Part shown: one piece after another, positions 26,375 to 34,423 of the stretch
Layout: every line of letters starts with the position of its first letter
How positions within the stretch are numbered: position 1 is the first letter of the stretch
From: Bacteroidales bacterium UBA5235
GTDB taxonomy: Bacteria > Bacteroidota > Bacteroidia > Bacteroidales > VadinHA17
Direction: 5' to 3'
Length of the DNA stretch: 34,423 nucleotides
NCBI GenBank assembly: GCA_002409145.1
Contig: DHUL01000076.1
Coordinates: 26,579-61,001, forward strand
The notes under the pieces: generated by a model
What the model was told of the DNA's origin: nothing
What the model saw: the letters and a program-made list of their open reading frames with translations, nothing else
Databases searched by the model: none
Position numbers and translations under genes: made by a program

Positions 26375-26412
26375 TGAAAGCTTTAAAAATCAGCTCCCGG
26401 CACCTGAATATC

Positions 26413-26445
26413 AAAAACAGTAATCCCGGGAGATGACTCCCGGGA
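26413..26445 (-). terminator. Intrinsic terminator of the S9 peptidase gene
   Basis: TCCCGGGA occurs at 26424-26431 and 26438-26445 with a 6-nt loop; each copy is itself palindromic, so they pair perfectly. In minus-strand sense the stem is followed by TTACTGTTTTTG (five-T run at 26413-26417). It lies 70 bp past the peptidase stop and separates that gene from the locus downstream. Confidence 0.7.
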
Positions 26446-26514
26446 CATGATTAATGAACCAGGCAGCCATTTTTAACTGCCCTGTTCAGTTAAGGAAGGG
26501 AAACAGGTAGCGGC

Positions 26515-29313
26515 TCAGTATCCCAGCGTGAACTCCTTTTCAGCTGCAGGAACCCCCTCTTTCATCCAGGCAGGCATAAGTTCACCTTTAAGGTAATGGT
26601 TGAAAAACTGGGCCATACGCTTCTGGAAGTCTATGCGGTTTGGAAGTTTCTGTGCCCAGTGCGGTTCACCATTGTAGTTGAGAAGCCAGGCCGGTTTGCC
26701 GAGACGCCTCATGGCTATAAAGAATTCAATCCCCTGGTACCATGGCACAGCCCCATCCTGGTCATTGGCCATGATGAGAATTGGCGTTTCAACCTTCTCA
26801 ATCGCAAAGAGCGGGGAGTTCTCCCAGTAAAGATGCGGAGCCTCCCAGATTGTTGAACCTATCCGGCTCTGCTGATGCTCGTACTGCATCGAACGGTTGA
26901 GTCCTGACTCCCACCTGATGCCCCCGTAGGCACTGTACATGTTAACCACTGGCGCACCTGACTCAATGGCGGCAAACAGGTTCGTCCGGGTAGCAAGATA
27001 GGCCACCTGGTAACCACCCCAGCTGTGCCCCTGGGCACCTATTCGCTTCCCGTCAACAAAACCTTTTTCGATGAGGGACATGATTCCGGGCATTACACAA
27101 TTGTAGGCGCTCTGACCCGGATAACCGTCAATATATGAGACGTCAGGATTGAAGATGAGATACCCGTTGCTGGTATAGTAATGATAATCAATTGTCGACC
27201 TGCCTGGTTCAGGAATCCTGTGCCTGTTGAGTTCTGCAGAGCTCCTCTCATAGAAATTTACGATCATCGGGTACTTCTTCGCCGGGTCAAAGTTCTCCGG
27301 CTTGTACAGAAGCCCTTCCAGCGGCTGTCCGTCAAGCGATGTCCACTTCACCACCTCTGCCGTTCCCCACAGGAAATCATTCTGTTGCGGATTGGCATCC
27401 GTCAGTCGCTTCTCACTACTGACCGTAAGGTCCGTGAGAAAATAATCAGGAAAAATTCCAAAGTTTTCCTTTGTATAAATGATACGGTCAGCCTTCCTGG
27501 CCTTGACGGGGGTACCAAGGGCATAATCTCCTCCTTCAAGTCTGACCGGCATATCTTTCTTGCGAATGTCAAGGGAATAGAACCCTTCTGCCCGGGTGGA
27601 TTCGTTGACACCAATCAGATACTGTTTTTCCGACGGGTCAACAAAATCATTCTCAGGATCGAAGTCAAGCAACCGGTACCTGATGCCCTCCGTCATCCCG
27701 TTTGAGGTTATATTCTGTGCCGGGCGGGCTGCCGCCGGATCGAGTGACCAGATATCATATTTGTCTGATACCAGGAACGCCCTGTCATCCTTCAGCCAGC
27801 CGGCTGCCGGATAAGATCCGGGAAGATCAGGTACGTCATTCAGCTCATCCCAGACCTTTAAAGTTGCCGGGGTCGTCAGCCTGGTTTCCTTCCCTGCCGT
27901 GACATCAAAAGAATACCATGAGCTGTCCGCACCATGGTACCAGTAGAAATACCTGCCACCTGGTGAGAACCGCGGCCGTGCTGCGAGGTTCTCCTTTATC
28001 TTCACCGCGCTGCCGGTCATGATATCCACTGTCCACAGATCTCTGCCGGAGTCACCCTCCCACATCGATTCAAGTTCATAGGGAAGCGATGACATTCCCA
28101 GGGCTTTAGCACCATCACCCCTGGCCGGAAGCTGTACCTCCGGCATCTCTTCCGTGGCCAGCTGAACCACTTTACCCCGGTCGGTATGACAGACAGCTGT
28201 GTATGTTCTTTTCATTTCGCGCGATTTTCTCACAACCTGGGCAGTATGAAGTACCGCTTCTGACCAGTGCCATACGTCTACATTTGCACGCTCCTCCTCG
28301 AGGATGGTGGTGTCCCTGATCTTGTATTCAGGCGATGTGCCGAAAAAGAGTCTCGGTGAGTTCTCAGCGAAGCTCAGCCTTGCATTCTCGTTGATGATCC
28401 ACCCTTCAGGCAGACCGGCAGTTCCCTTCGAAGCAGCAAATGTCGCCAGTCCCCTGCCATTCCAGGAACAGAGTGAATATGTATTTCCGGCCTTGTCTTT
28501 TTCGTCAAATGAGATCAGGAATGCAGCCCTCTCCCCCTTTTTGTCCAGTGTAAGCTGCCTGTACTTCGCCTTACCGGCATATAGTATAGTCTTCTCCTCT
28601 CGCTTCAGGTCAAGGATTGCCACTCCGGGCTCCCTGATGCTGTCCTCACCGGTGGTGGCATACATAATCTTCTCCGCCTCACCGGCGAAGAGATATTCAG
28701 TCACGAACCTGACCGTATCCGTCCGGCCACTGGCCAGATTCCTGATATAAAGGGTGTAGCCGTTGTCGGCTGATTCACTCTTGAGCTTCTTGCCCTTACC
28801 GTTGCTGTTGCCCATGGCTGCCGAATCTGACTGTGCTGCCGGCTTCACCTTCAGCGGATCAATCTGCCATGCCAGCCACCCTGACCACCTGGCAGGGACC
28901 TTGTATGACTTCAGCCTCTCTATGGTATCAGTTACTCCGGTTGCAATATTGTATATACCCAGTTTATCCAGCGGCATATCCTCTTTTTTTGCCTTTTTAA
29001 GCTTAAGGGACCTTACCTCCTCCTCAGGCGGTTTGATTGTGAAAAACAGATACCTCGAATCAGATGAGATAACTGCACCGGTGGCGCATCCGAATTTCGC
29101 CTTTAGTGCGCCGTTCCCGTCATAAAGGGTAATTACCGGATCACCCTGTGAGGGTTCTGTCCTGAAAGCTATGAGTGAGCCGTCATCGGAAATAACCCTC
29201 TCCGAAATTCGGTTCCAGGTGACAAGGTCATCGATGGTCATCGCCTTTTTGCCCTGCGGGTACACCAGCATTACTGCCGGCAACATCAGGGTGAGGAAAA
29301 TGATTCTTTTCAT
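26515..29313 (-). CDS. S9 (prolyl oligopeptidase) family serine peptidase, exported
   Basis: 932 aa with a signal peptide (about 1-20, MKRIIFLTLMLPAVMLVYPQG). The middle region is a divergent beta-propeller (SSDSRYLFFTIKPP, RPRFSPGGRYFYWYH). The C-terminal alpha/beta hydrolase domain has the nucleophile Ser764 in QGHSWGGYQ, the likely acid Asp853 in NDQDGAVPW and His885 in GEPHWAQ, so the triad is intact. These enzymes cleave peptides or act as aminopeptidases in the periplasm or outer envelope; the exact specificity is unknown. It shares the strand of the glucan locus but is cut off from it by the hairpin at 26413-26445, so I do not count it in that locus. The length is normal for the Bacteroidetes group of large S9 proteins. 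Confidence 0.9.
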   Translation of the reverse strand: MKRIIFLTLMLPAVMLVYPQGKKAMTIDDLVTWNRISERVISDDGSLIAFRTEPSQGDPVITLYDGNGALKAKFGCATGAVISSDSRYLFFTIKPPEEEVRSLKLKKAKKEDMPLDKLGIYNIATGVTDTIERLKSYKVPARWSGWLAWQIDPLKVKPAAQSDSAAMGNSNGKGKKLKSESADNGYTLYIRNLASGRTDTVRFVTEYLFAGEAEKIMYATTGEDSIREPGVAILDLKREEKTILYAGKAKYRQLTLDKKGERAAFLISFDEKDKAGNTYSLCSWNGRGLATFAASKGTAGLPEGWIINENARLSFAENSPRLFFGTSPEYKIRDTTILEEERANVDVWHWSEAVLHTAQVVRKSREMKRTYTAVCHTDRGKVVQLATEEMPEVQLPARGDGAKALGMSSLPYELESMWEGDSGRDLWTVDIMTGSAVKIKENLAARPRFSPGGRYFYWYHGADSSWYSFDVTAGKETRLTTPATLKVWDELNDVPDLPGSYPAAGWLKDDRAFLVSDKYDIWSLDPAAARPAQNITSNGMTEGIRYRLLDFDPENDFVDPSEKQYLIGVNESTRAEGFYSLDIRKKDMPVRLEGGDYALGTPVKARKADRIIYTKENFGIFPDYFLTDLTVSSEKRLTDANPQQNDFLWGTAEVVKWTSLDGQPLEGLLYKPENFDPAKKYPMIVNFYERSSAELNRHRIPEPGRSTIDYHYYTSNGYLIFNPDVSYIDGYPGQSAYNCVMPGIMSLIEKGFVDGKRIGAQGHSWGGYQVAYLATRTNLFAAIESGAPVVNMYSAYGGIRWESGLNRSMQYEHQQSRIGSTIWEAPHLYWENSPLFAIEKVETPILIMANDQDGAVPWYQGIEFFIAMRRLGKPAWLLNYNGEPHWAQKLPNRIDFQKRMAQFFNHYLKGELMPAWMKEGVPAAEKEFTLGY

Positions 29314-29470
29314 ACTGCAGATAATTTGTTCATGGCTTAAAAATAATATCTTCCAGATGCCGGAAAAGATGTTTTACAACCCTGAAGGCAAAATAATCCG
29401 GCAGGTGACTCCCCCATGATCTATTTTCACCCGGGTCCGGGCATTTGAGGCACCTGGAATGAGGGACTGA
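29314..29470. other. Non-coding stretch upstream of the S9 peptidase
   Basis: This stretch should contain the S9 gene promoter on the minus strand. I see A/T-rich blocks but no exact TAnnTTTG box. No gene is evident. Together with the pseudogene and hairpin that follow it makes up the roughly 500-bp gene-poor gap between the two divergent genes. Confidence 0.5.
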
Positions 29471-29674
29471 AAATATCCCTGCGTTAGTGATGCAAAGAAC
29501 ATGGTCCATTCACAGAGAAGGGCTTACGCTGTGAAGAAATACCTGTCAGACAAAGGCATTGACCCGGACAGGATGACTACAAAAGGCTTCGGTGAAACCA
29601 TGCCCGTGGCAGACAACAATACGGCAGCCGGCAGTACCAAAAGCAGGAGAGTTTAGGTCAAGGCTGTGTTCTGA
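29471..29674 (+). pseudogene. Remnant of an OmpA-type peptidoglycan-binding domain gene (3' end)
   Basis: The frame from 29471 reads SDAKNMVHSQRRAYAVKKYL, then SDKGIDPDRMTTKGFGE, MPVADNNTAAG and STKSRRV, the C-terminal part of an OmpA/MotB peptidoglycan-binding domain. A TAG at 29654-29656 stands where family members have RRVE; the frame then continues VKAVF to a TGA at 29672-29674, so the TAG looks like a GAG-to-TAG change. On the 5' side a TGA at 29468-29470 interrupts the frame and the rest of the domain and the whole N-terminal part are absent. An ATG at 29501 could give only a 51-aa fragment. I read this as the eroded tail of an OmpA-family gene. Confidence 0.75.
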
Positions 29675-29715
29675 TATCGGAACCTGATTGACGATTGTTT
29701 TTTTATTTTTTGCAG

Positions 29716-29735
29716 CCCCGGCAATATCGCCGGGG
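29716..29735 (+). terminator. GC-rich hairpin after the OmpA remnant
   Basis: Seven-base perfect arms CCCCGGC (29716-29722) and GCCGGGG (29729-29735) with a 6-nt loop. It lies about 40 bp after the OmpA remnant and may be the old gene's terminator. The following plus-strand sequence is only moderately T-rich, and a stronger T-run lies before the stem, so the call is tentative. Confidence 0.4.
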
Positions 29736-29759
29736 TTACTGTTCTTCACTCTTTTTCCT

Positions 29760-29767
29760 TAATTTTG
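29760..29767 (+). promoter_or_regulatory. Candidate -7 promoter box for the 29823 gene
   Basis: TAATTTTG is an exact match to TAnnTTTG and is identical to the box in front of the histidine kinase. It lies 55 bp before the start codon. A -33 TTTG is not obvious. Confidence 0.4.
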
Positions 29768-29822
29768 TTATAGAAGCCAGATTACAAGGTTCCAGAGTCT
29801 GGCAATTACCTGATAAAAGTGA

Positions 29823-30803
29823 ATGAATAACATAATCAACCTATGTGGCCGCCTGTCAGCCATCATGCTGCTGGCCTCACTGTCGCTCCCGGTAATAGCC
29901 CAGGAGAAAGTGGTGTCCGGTATTGTAACTGACCACCGGAATGTTCCGATCGTTGGTGTCCGGGTCTGCCAGACCGGCACTGCAAACTGCACCGTGACAG
30001 ACTTGAACGGCGCTTTTGACCTCATGCCGGAACCGGATAAGGCCAGGCACCTCAATATAACCTGCCCCGGTTTCAATCCGGCAGAGAAAGTCATAAGCGA
30101 CACAACCGGATTACCTGTCAGAATAACGCTTACCCCGATGTTTATCCCTGACGGGGTTTACGTAAATGACCTCCCGGCAAACGAGGCGTCAGACGTTATA
30201 ACCCGTTCTGCAATAAGCATGGACGTCCTCTTCAGTGATTTTGCTGAATTCAGCAGCCAGCTGGGAACATTCAACACCGACGCGATGGACTATTTCGCCG
30301 TCACAGGACCCGAACTGGGAGCCTCATTACCAAAATTCTACACAGGATTCGGCATTGGAATGGGTTACAGCTACAAAGACCACCATGACACTGTTGCCGT
30401 GAACCTGAACAACACCCAGTTCAAACTGAGCTTTGGCTACGACATTATAAGTTCACAGAGAATCAGGATGACTCCGGTAGTCTCCCTGAGATGGTTGAAA
30501 TACAGGCTTCGTAATTATTCAACCGATAAAAAAGTACCCCTCGATGACTATCTCCGGAACAGGGAGATCGATCTCAGGTTCAACCAGGCAATAGCCGTGG
30601 CCGGGATTAACCTGGAGTATCTTATGTATTCAGGCCAGGGTGACAGGAGCGATTACTGGTCTCTGGGTCTCTTCGGTGGCTATGCCGTTAAACTGAACTG
30701 GAAGCCCTGGATACACTCAGGCGGAAACCGGATCACAACAGATAATGAGATCATGCTGAAGCCATTCACTGCAGGTTTCAGTGTATCATTTTATACAAGG
30801 TGA
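29823..30803 (+). CDS. Carboxypeptidase-regulatory-like domain protein with predicted C-terminal beta-barrel
   Basis: 326 aa. The signal peptide (about 1-26) ends LPVIAQ. Residues about 30-105 form a CarboxypepD_reg-like beta-sandwich (VVSGIVTDHRNVPIVGVRV, CTVTDLNGAFDL), the same type of domain found at the front of SusC. Residues about 160-326 alternate hydrophobic and polar positions with many aromatic residues (GFGIGMGYSYK, FKLSFGYDI, YWSLGLFGGYAV) and end FSVSFYTR, which suggests a small outer-membrane barrel. I recognise no named family. The aldo/keto reductase start follows after 37 bp, so they may be co-transcribed, but no functional link is evident. Confidence 0.78.
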   Translation: MNNIINLCGRLSAIMLLASLSLPVIAQEKVVSGIVTDHRNVPIVGVRVCQTGTANCTVTDLNGAFDLMPEPDKARHLNITCPGFNPAEKVISDTTGLPVRITLTPMFIPDGVYVNDLPANEASDVITRSAISMDVLFSDFAEFSSQLGTFNTDAMDYFAVTGPELGASLPKFYTGFGIGMGYSYKDHHDTVAVNLNNTQFKLSFGYDIISSQRIRMTPVVSLRWLKYRLRNYSTDKKVPLDDYLRNREIDLRFNQAIAVAGINLEYLMYSGQGDRSDYWSLGLFGGYAVKLNWKPWIHSGGNRITTDNEIMLKPFTAGFSVSFYTR

Positions 30804-30840
30804 AATAAGAAACAAATATTTGCATTATAAACCCGGAAAG

Positions 30841-31827
30841 ATGAAATACAGAATTCTTGGAAAAACAGGTTTCGAGGTCTCGGAAATCTCACTCGGAACA
30901 TGGCAGGTAGGTGGCAAATGGGGTTCGAAGTTCGATCATTCCCTGGCTCAATCAATAATCCGTGAAGCAATAGACAACGGCGTCAGTTTCATAGATACTG
31001 CTGACGTCTACTCCGACGGCGAGAGTGAGATTGCCGTGGGCAAAGCCGTGCGTGAATCAGGCGCTGCAATACGCGTTGCAACAAAATGCGGCAGGCATAT
31101 CAATCCTCATGTAAATAAAGGATATACCCCCGAAGTCCTCCGCAGCTACGTTGAGGGCTCACTGAAAAGGCTCGGGACAGAATGCATTGACCTGATACAG
31201 CTTCATTGTCCTCCGACTGAGGTCTATTACAGGCCTGAGATTTTCGGGGAGTTTGAGAAGCTTAAAGAGGAGGGTAAGATACTTAACCTGGGTGTCAGTG
31301 TAGAGAAGGTGGAGGAGGCAATCAAGGCAATCGAGTTTGATAATGTCACAACCGTCCAGATAATCTACAATATTTTCCGCCAGCGCCCCCGTGAAAAGTT
31401 CTTTGGCATGGCGAAGGAGAAAAATGTCGGACTGATAATCCGCGTTCCGCTGGCAAGCGGTCTGCTCTCCGGGAAATTCGGCCCTGACACCCGTTTCGCT
31501 CCTGGCGATCACCGTTTCTTCAACCGCAGCGGCATGTTCTTCGACAAGGGAGAGACTTTCGCAGGAGTACCATACGAGGCAGGACTAAAAGCAGTGTCAG
31601 GACTGAAGGAGCTTTTCCCTGAGAACACCCCGCTGGCTCATGTGGCACTGAACTGGATACTGATGTGTGAAGAGGTCAGTTGTATAATCCCCGGTTCATC
31701 ATCACCTGACCAGGTGAGATCAAACCTGGGCGCACTGGAATTCCGGGGATTTACCAAAGAACAGACCAGGGCAATATCGGCTATCTATGAAGCGGATATC
31801 AAGCCTCTGGTCCACCAGCTCTGGTAG
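30841..31827 (+). CDS. Aldo/keto reductase
   Basis: 328 aa from the ATG at 30841, preceded by GGAAAG. A longer frame starting with GTG at 30781 overlaps the previous gene and lacks family similarity, so it is rejected. The start MKYRILGKTGFEVSEISLGT is the usual AKR opening. The catalytic tetrad is visible: Asp52 and Tyr57 (FIDTADVYSDGESE), Lys82 (VATKCG) and His122 (IQLHCP). The C-terminal NADPH-binding part has IIPGSSSPDQVRSNLGAL. It reduces aldehydes, ketones or sugars with NADPH; the substrate is unknown. Single cytoplasmic protein, no signal peptide. Its stop codon lies inside a terminator hairpin. Confidence 0.93.
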   Translation: MKYRILGKTGFEVSEISLGTWQVGGKWGSKFDHSLAQSIIREAIDNGVSFIDTADVYSDGESEIAVGKAVRESGAAIRVATKCGRHINPHVNKGYTPEVLRSYVEGSLKRLGTECIDLIQLHCPPTEVYYRPEIFGEFEKLKEEGKILNLGVSVEKVEEAIKAIEFDNVTTVQIIYNIFRQRPREKFFGMAKEKNVGLIIRVPLASGLLSGKFGPDTRFAPGDHRFFNRSGMFFDKGETFAGVPYEAGLKAVSGLKELFPENTPLAHVALNWILMCEEVSCIIPGSSSPDQVRSNLGALEFRGFTKEQTRAISAIYEADIKPLVHQLW

Positions 31828-31841
31828 CCGGAGGTTTTTTT
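31804..31841 (+). terminator. Intrinsic terminator overlapping the aldo/keto reductase stop codon
   Basis: Outer arms CCTCTGG (31804-31810) and CCGGAGG (31828-31834) pair with one U-G wobble, with an inner perfect stem ACCAG/CTGGT (31814-31825), followed at once by seven T (31835-31841). The stem includes the last codons and the TAG stop at 31825-31827. Confidence 0.8.
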
Positions 31842-31908
31842 CCGCCACTCACCTGCCATATACCGCAGTTGACCCTCCTGCTACAGGTGTTATTCAGTTG
31901 TTTGTTAA

Positions 31909-31916
31909 TATATTTG
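31909..31916 (+). promoter_or_regulatory. Candidate -7 promoter box for the crtI-crtB operon
   Basis: TATATTTG is an exact match to TAnnTTTG, 64 bp before the crtI start and downstream of the strong terminator. A TTTG at 31901-31904 is too close to serve as the -33 element, and none is obvious at the usual distance. Confidence 0.4.
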
Positions 31917-31980
31917 TTCTCTGACTGCCTAAAAAGGCTAAATAAAACGGGAACATAACACCATTTAAACTTTATACCTG

Positions 31981-33486
31981 ATGGCTGGTAACGGAACGGC
32001 TCTTGTAATAGGTGCCGGGATTGGGGGCATAACCACGTCATTATTCCTGGCGGAGAGTGGCTATAACGTCGATGTATATGAAAAGAACATCGCCGCAGGC
32101 GGAAGATGCGGACAGATGATGCGCGAAGGGCACCGGTTTGACATGGGTGCCACAATGATTCTGATGCCGGAAGTATACCGCGATGTTCTCCGGTCACTGG
32201 GCCTCACCATGAAGGATCTGAATCTTAAACCGCTCGATGACATCTATACACTCTGGTTCGACGACGGAACAAGCCTTGCCTTCACAACTGACAGAAAGAG
32301 GATGGAGCAGCAGCTTGAAAGTATTGAACCGGGAAGCTTCGCAAGGGCTCAGAAATATGTTAGGACAGGTTATGAACTCTATACTGTTGCCTTCAAAAAG
32401 CTCCTCGGACGAAACTTCACCCGGTTCTTTCATTTTTTCAATCTCCCTAACGCCCTTCTGCTCATTAAGCTGAAGACTTATCTCAACCACTACCGATACA
32501 CGTCGCGTTTCTTCAGATCAGAACACCTGCGAATGGCATTCACGTTCCAGAACATCTATGTCGGGCAGAATCCATTCACCTCTCCCGCTCTTTTCTCCAT
32601 GATCCCTTCGGCAGAACTCACTGAAGGGTCCATGTTCCCTGCCGGCGGCATGTATGCCATCGCGGAGAATCTTATGGCCAGGGCCATTGAAAAGGGCGTC
32701 AGGTTCCATTTTACCAGTCCGGTGACGCGGATCCTCATCTCCGGTGACAGGGCTACCGGGGTGACACTCAGCGACGGAAGCATGGCAAAGGCCGATGTGA
32801 TCATCGCCAATGCCGACCTGCCCTACATCTACCGCGAGCTGCTGCCTCCTTCGTACAAGTCGAAGCGCCTGGAAAGGATGAAATATTCATGTTCGGCACT
32901 GGTGCTGCACTGGGGACTAGACAAACAATACCCGCAGTTGGGGCATCACAGCACCTTCCTGTCTGACGGCTTTCGTGAAGGACTCGATAAGATATTCACA
33001 GACAAGTCGATGGGCGATGATCCCTGCTTTTATATTCACGCCCCGGTACGCACAGACCCCACTGCCGCACCTGAAGGATGTGACACCCTCTCTGTAGCCG
33101 TGGGCGTCGGGCACCTTGATCCGGAACGACCCCAGGACTGGCAGGGGATTACCAACAAAGCCCGTGAGGCGGTCTTCAGGAAACTGAGTAAGATTGGTAT
33201 TGACGACATTGAATCTCATATTAAATTTGAGATAGTCACCAACCCGGCCACCTGGGAGGAAGCCCTCAATGTGACCAGGGGTTCGGTATTCGGAAGCCTG
33301 GGCCACAACATCTTCCAGATGGGTTACTTCAGACCCCATAACAGAGACAGACATTATAAAAATCTTTATTTTACAGGAGGCAGCACCCATCCAGGAAACG
33401 GGATACCAATGGTGCTTATGTCTGCAAGACTGGTCGCCGAAAGGATTATGAACGAACAAAAGAGAGAGCAGACAGGGAAAAGATGA
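31981..33486 (+). CDS. crtI: Phytoene desaturase / carotenoid FAD oxidoreductase (CrtI type)
   Basis: 501 aa. The N-terminal FAD-binding Rossmann motif is VIGAGIGGI (Gly11-Gly16) with the glutamate-ended strand VDVYEKN and the following AGGRCGQ. The C-terminal carotenoid-oxidoreductase signature is LYFTGGSTHPGNGIPMVL (about 462-479). The length suits CrtI, which desaturates phytoene to lycopene or neurosporene at the membrane. The last four bases overlap the start of the phytoene synthase gene. The number of desaturation steps and the final pigment cannot be read from sequence. Related enzymes (CrtN, CrtD, carotenoid isomerases) share the motifs; the crtB neighbour favours CrtI. Confidence 0.9.
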   Translation: MAGNGTALVIGAGIGGITTSLFLAESGYNVDVYEKNIAAGGRCGQMMREGHRFDMGATMILMPEVYRDVLRSLGLTMKDLNLKPLDDIYTLWFDDGTSLAFTTDRKRMEQQLESIEPGSFARAQKYVRTGYELYTVAFKKLLGRNFTRFFHFFNLPNALLLIKLKTYLNHYRYTSRFFRSEHLRMAFTFQNIYVGQNPFTSPALFSMIPSAELTEGSMFPAGGMYAIAENLMARAIEKGVRFHFTSPVTRILISGDRATGVTLSDGSMAKADVIIANADLPYIYRELLPPSYKSKRLERMKYSCSALVLHWGLDKQYPQLGHHSTFLSDGFREGLDKIFTDKSMGDDPCFYIHAPVRTDPTAAPEGCDTLSVAVGVGHLDPERPQDWQGITNKAREAVFRKLSKIGIDDIESHIKFEIVTNPATWEEALNVTRGSVFGSLGHNIFQMGYFRPHNRDRHYKNLYFTGGSTHPGNGIPMVLMSARLVAERIMNEQKREQTGKR

Positions 33487-34406
33487 AAACGAGGGATCAA
33501 TTCACGGCATTATTTGAGTCTATAGATTTTAAAAAGATCATAGACCATCCTAATATCCTTATTGCAGCAAACTTCTGGGACAATGAGAGGTATTGCGCAG
33601 CTCGCACCTGTTACCGTTTCATGCGGGCACTTGATGACCTGATTGACAACCACAAGGCTGCTCACCAGGGGATCAAACTTTCTGACAGGGAGAACCTCAC
33701 CTCTGAAATCAGGCATTGGATGGGAATGCTTGACAGGCATATGACCACATCTCCGTTCAACAATGAACTGGGTTATACAGTTGAGAGATTCAGGATACCC
33801 CTGTGGTCACTTGAAGCCTTTGCTGAATCAATGCTTTATGATGTGACTCATGACGGTTTTGCCACACTTGATGATTTCATCGATTACTCCGGGGGCGCTT
33901 CGGTGGCGCCGGCATCAATATTTGTACACCTGGCCGGCCTGCAGGAGCAGGACGGTGTTTACCTTGACCCTCCCTTTGATGTTCACCGCACTGCCGGACC
34001 ATGTGCAATGTTCAGCTATTTCGTTCATATAATCCGCGACTTTCGCAAGGACCAGCTTAATAACCTTAGTTATTTTGCTGATGATGTCATGGCGCGGCAC
34101 AGACTTACCCGCGCCGCAATGAGGGAGATGGCTCACGGCGCTCCCCTGACACCCGAATTCAGGGCCATGATTCGTGAATACCATCTGATTGCAGATCGCT
34201 ACCGGACTGATACCCTGAAAATTATGGATGAGATCTGCCCGAAGATGGCGCCCAGGTACCGTCTCAGTCTCGAGATAATCTTCGAACTCTACATGATGGT
34301 CTTCGAACGAATTGACCCTGAACGGGGTACCTTCTCAACGGGAGAACTGAATCCCACCCCTGCTGAAACAAGGGAAAGGGTCAGGCAGGTAATAGCCAGG
34401 CAGTAG
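33483..34406 (+). CDS. crtB: Phytoene/squalene synthase family protein (CrtB)
   Basis: 307 aa, complete, overlapping crtI by ATGA. Both Asp-rich motifs that bind Mg and prenyl diphosphate are visible: DDLID (Asp51-Asp55) and RDFRKD (Asp186-Asp190). The family joins two prenyl diphosphates head to head; with crtI directly upstream the product is expected to be phytoene from two geranylgeranyl diphosphates. Squalene or dehydrosqualene synthase activity is the alternative for the fold. The second motif carries a non-standard spacing of acidic residues but keeps the first and last Asp. The stop codon begins a 7-bp tandem repeat. Further carotenoid genes could lie beyond the window. Confidence 0.9.
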   Translation: MKTRDQFTALFESIDFKKIIDHPNILIAANFWDNERYCAARTCYRFMRALDDLIDNHKAAHQGIKLSDRENLTSEIRHWMGMLDRHMTTSPFNNELGYTVERFRIPLWSLEAFAESMLYDVTHDGFATLDDFIDYSGGASVAPASIFVHLAGLQEQDGVYLDPPFDVHRTAGPCAMFSYFVHIIRDFRKDQLNNLSYFADDVMARHRLTRAAMREMAHGAPLTPEFRAMIREYHLIADRYRTDTLKIMDEICPKMAPRYRLSLEIIFELYMMVFERIDPERGTFSTGELNPTPAETRERVRQVIARQ

Positions 34407-34423
34407 GCAATAGGCAATAGGCA
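34404..34423. repeat. TAGGCAA tandem repeat at the window end
   Basis: TAGGCAA at 34404-34410 and 34411-34417, then TAGGCA at 34418-34423 where the window ends. The first unit is the crtB stop codon. The number of further copies is unknown. Confidence 0.7.

Noticed and set aside
26515..29313. S9 peptidase as part of the glucan locus
   Set aside because: Same strand, but separated by a 280-bp gap with a good terminator and the locus operator, and a peptidase has no evident role in glucan use.
30781..30840. Upstream extension of the aldo/keto reductase
   Set aside because: It starts with GTG inside the previous gene, and the added residues do not resemble the family, which begins at MKYRILGKTG.
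34404..34423. Possible CRISPR-like array
   Set aside because: Units are 7 bp and contiguous without spacers; it is a simple tandem repeat.

Overview
The window reads as Bacteroidota (Bacteroidetes) chromosome, probably an environmental Bacteroidales-like lineage. The evidence is a SusC/SusD pair, many outer-membrane lipoproteins, a propeller/Y_Y_Y/LuxR membrane regulator, weak Shine-Dalgarno sequences, -7 boxes of the Bacteroidetes type TAnnTTTG, and a crtI-crtB carotenoid pair. No RNA genes, insertion sequences, integrases or CRISPR arrays were seen.

Layout. (1) 1-374: 5' end of a ZnuA/TroA-type metal-binding lipoprotein gene, minus strand, cut by the window edge. (2) 549-3490: a secreted coiled-coil protein divergent from a histidine kinase/OmpR-type response regulator pair; the shared intergenic region carries three perfect AGGTTAAT copies spaced exactly 11 bp. 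(3) 3553-26233: a long, almost gap-free minus-strand polysaccharide utilization locus. In transcription order it holds SusC, SusD, a LamG-type surface lipoprotein, two GH144/PF10091 lipoproteins, a 1063-aa modular six-hairpin enzyme of unassigned family, a GPH sugar symporter with a large extra helical domain, a GH35 enzyme, a GH94 phosphorylase resembling 1,2-beta-oligoglucan phosphorylase, and a membrane-spanning LuxR-type regulator. (4) 26515-29313: an S9 prolyl-oligopeptidase-family peptidase with its own terminator. (5) 29471-29674: the decayed 3' end of an OmpA-type gene. (6) 29823-31827: a carboxypeptidase-regulatory-domain/beta-barrel protein and an aldo/keto reductase on the plus strand, ended by a strong terminator. 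(7) 31981-34406: phytoene desaturase and phytoene synthase, overlapping by ATGA.

How the main locus probably works (inference from enzyme families). The GH144, GH94-SOGP-like and GH35 set points to beta-1,2-glucan (linear or cyclic, such as the periplasmic or secreted glucans of Proteobacteria) as substrate. Surface proteins bind the glucan, the lipid-anchored GH144 enzymes cut it, SusCD imports oligomers, the 1063-aa enzyme may trim them in the periplasm, the GPH symporter brings short beta-1,2-oligoglucosides into the cytoplasm, and the two signal-less enzymes (GH94, GH35) phosphorolyse or transfer/hydrolyse them. The last gene encodes a one-component sensor-regulator that probably controls the set. 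No GH3 beta-glucosidase lies in the locus.
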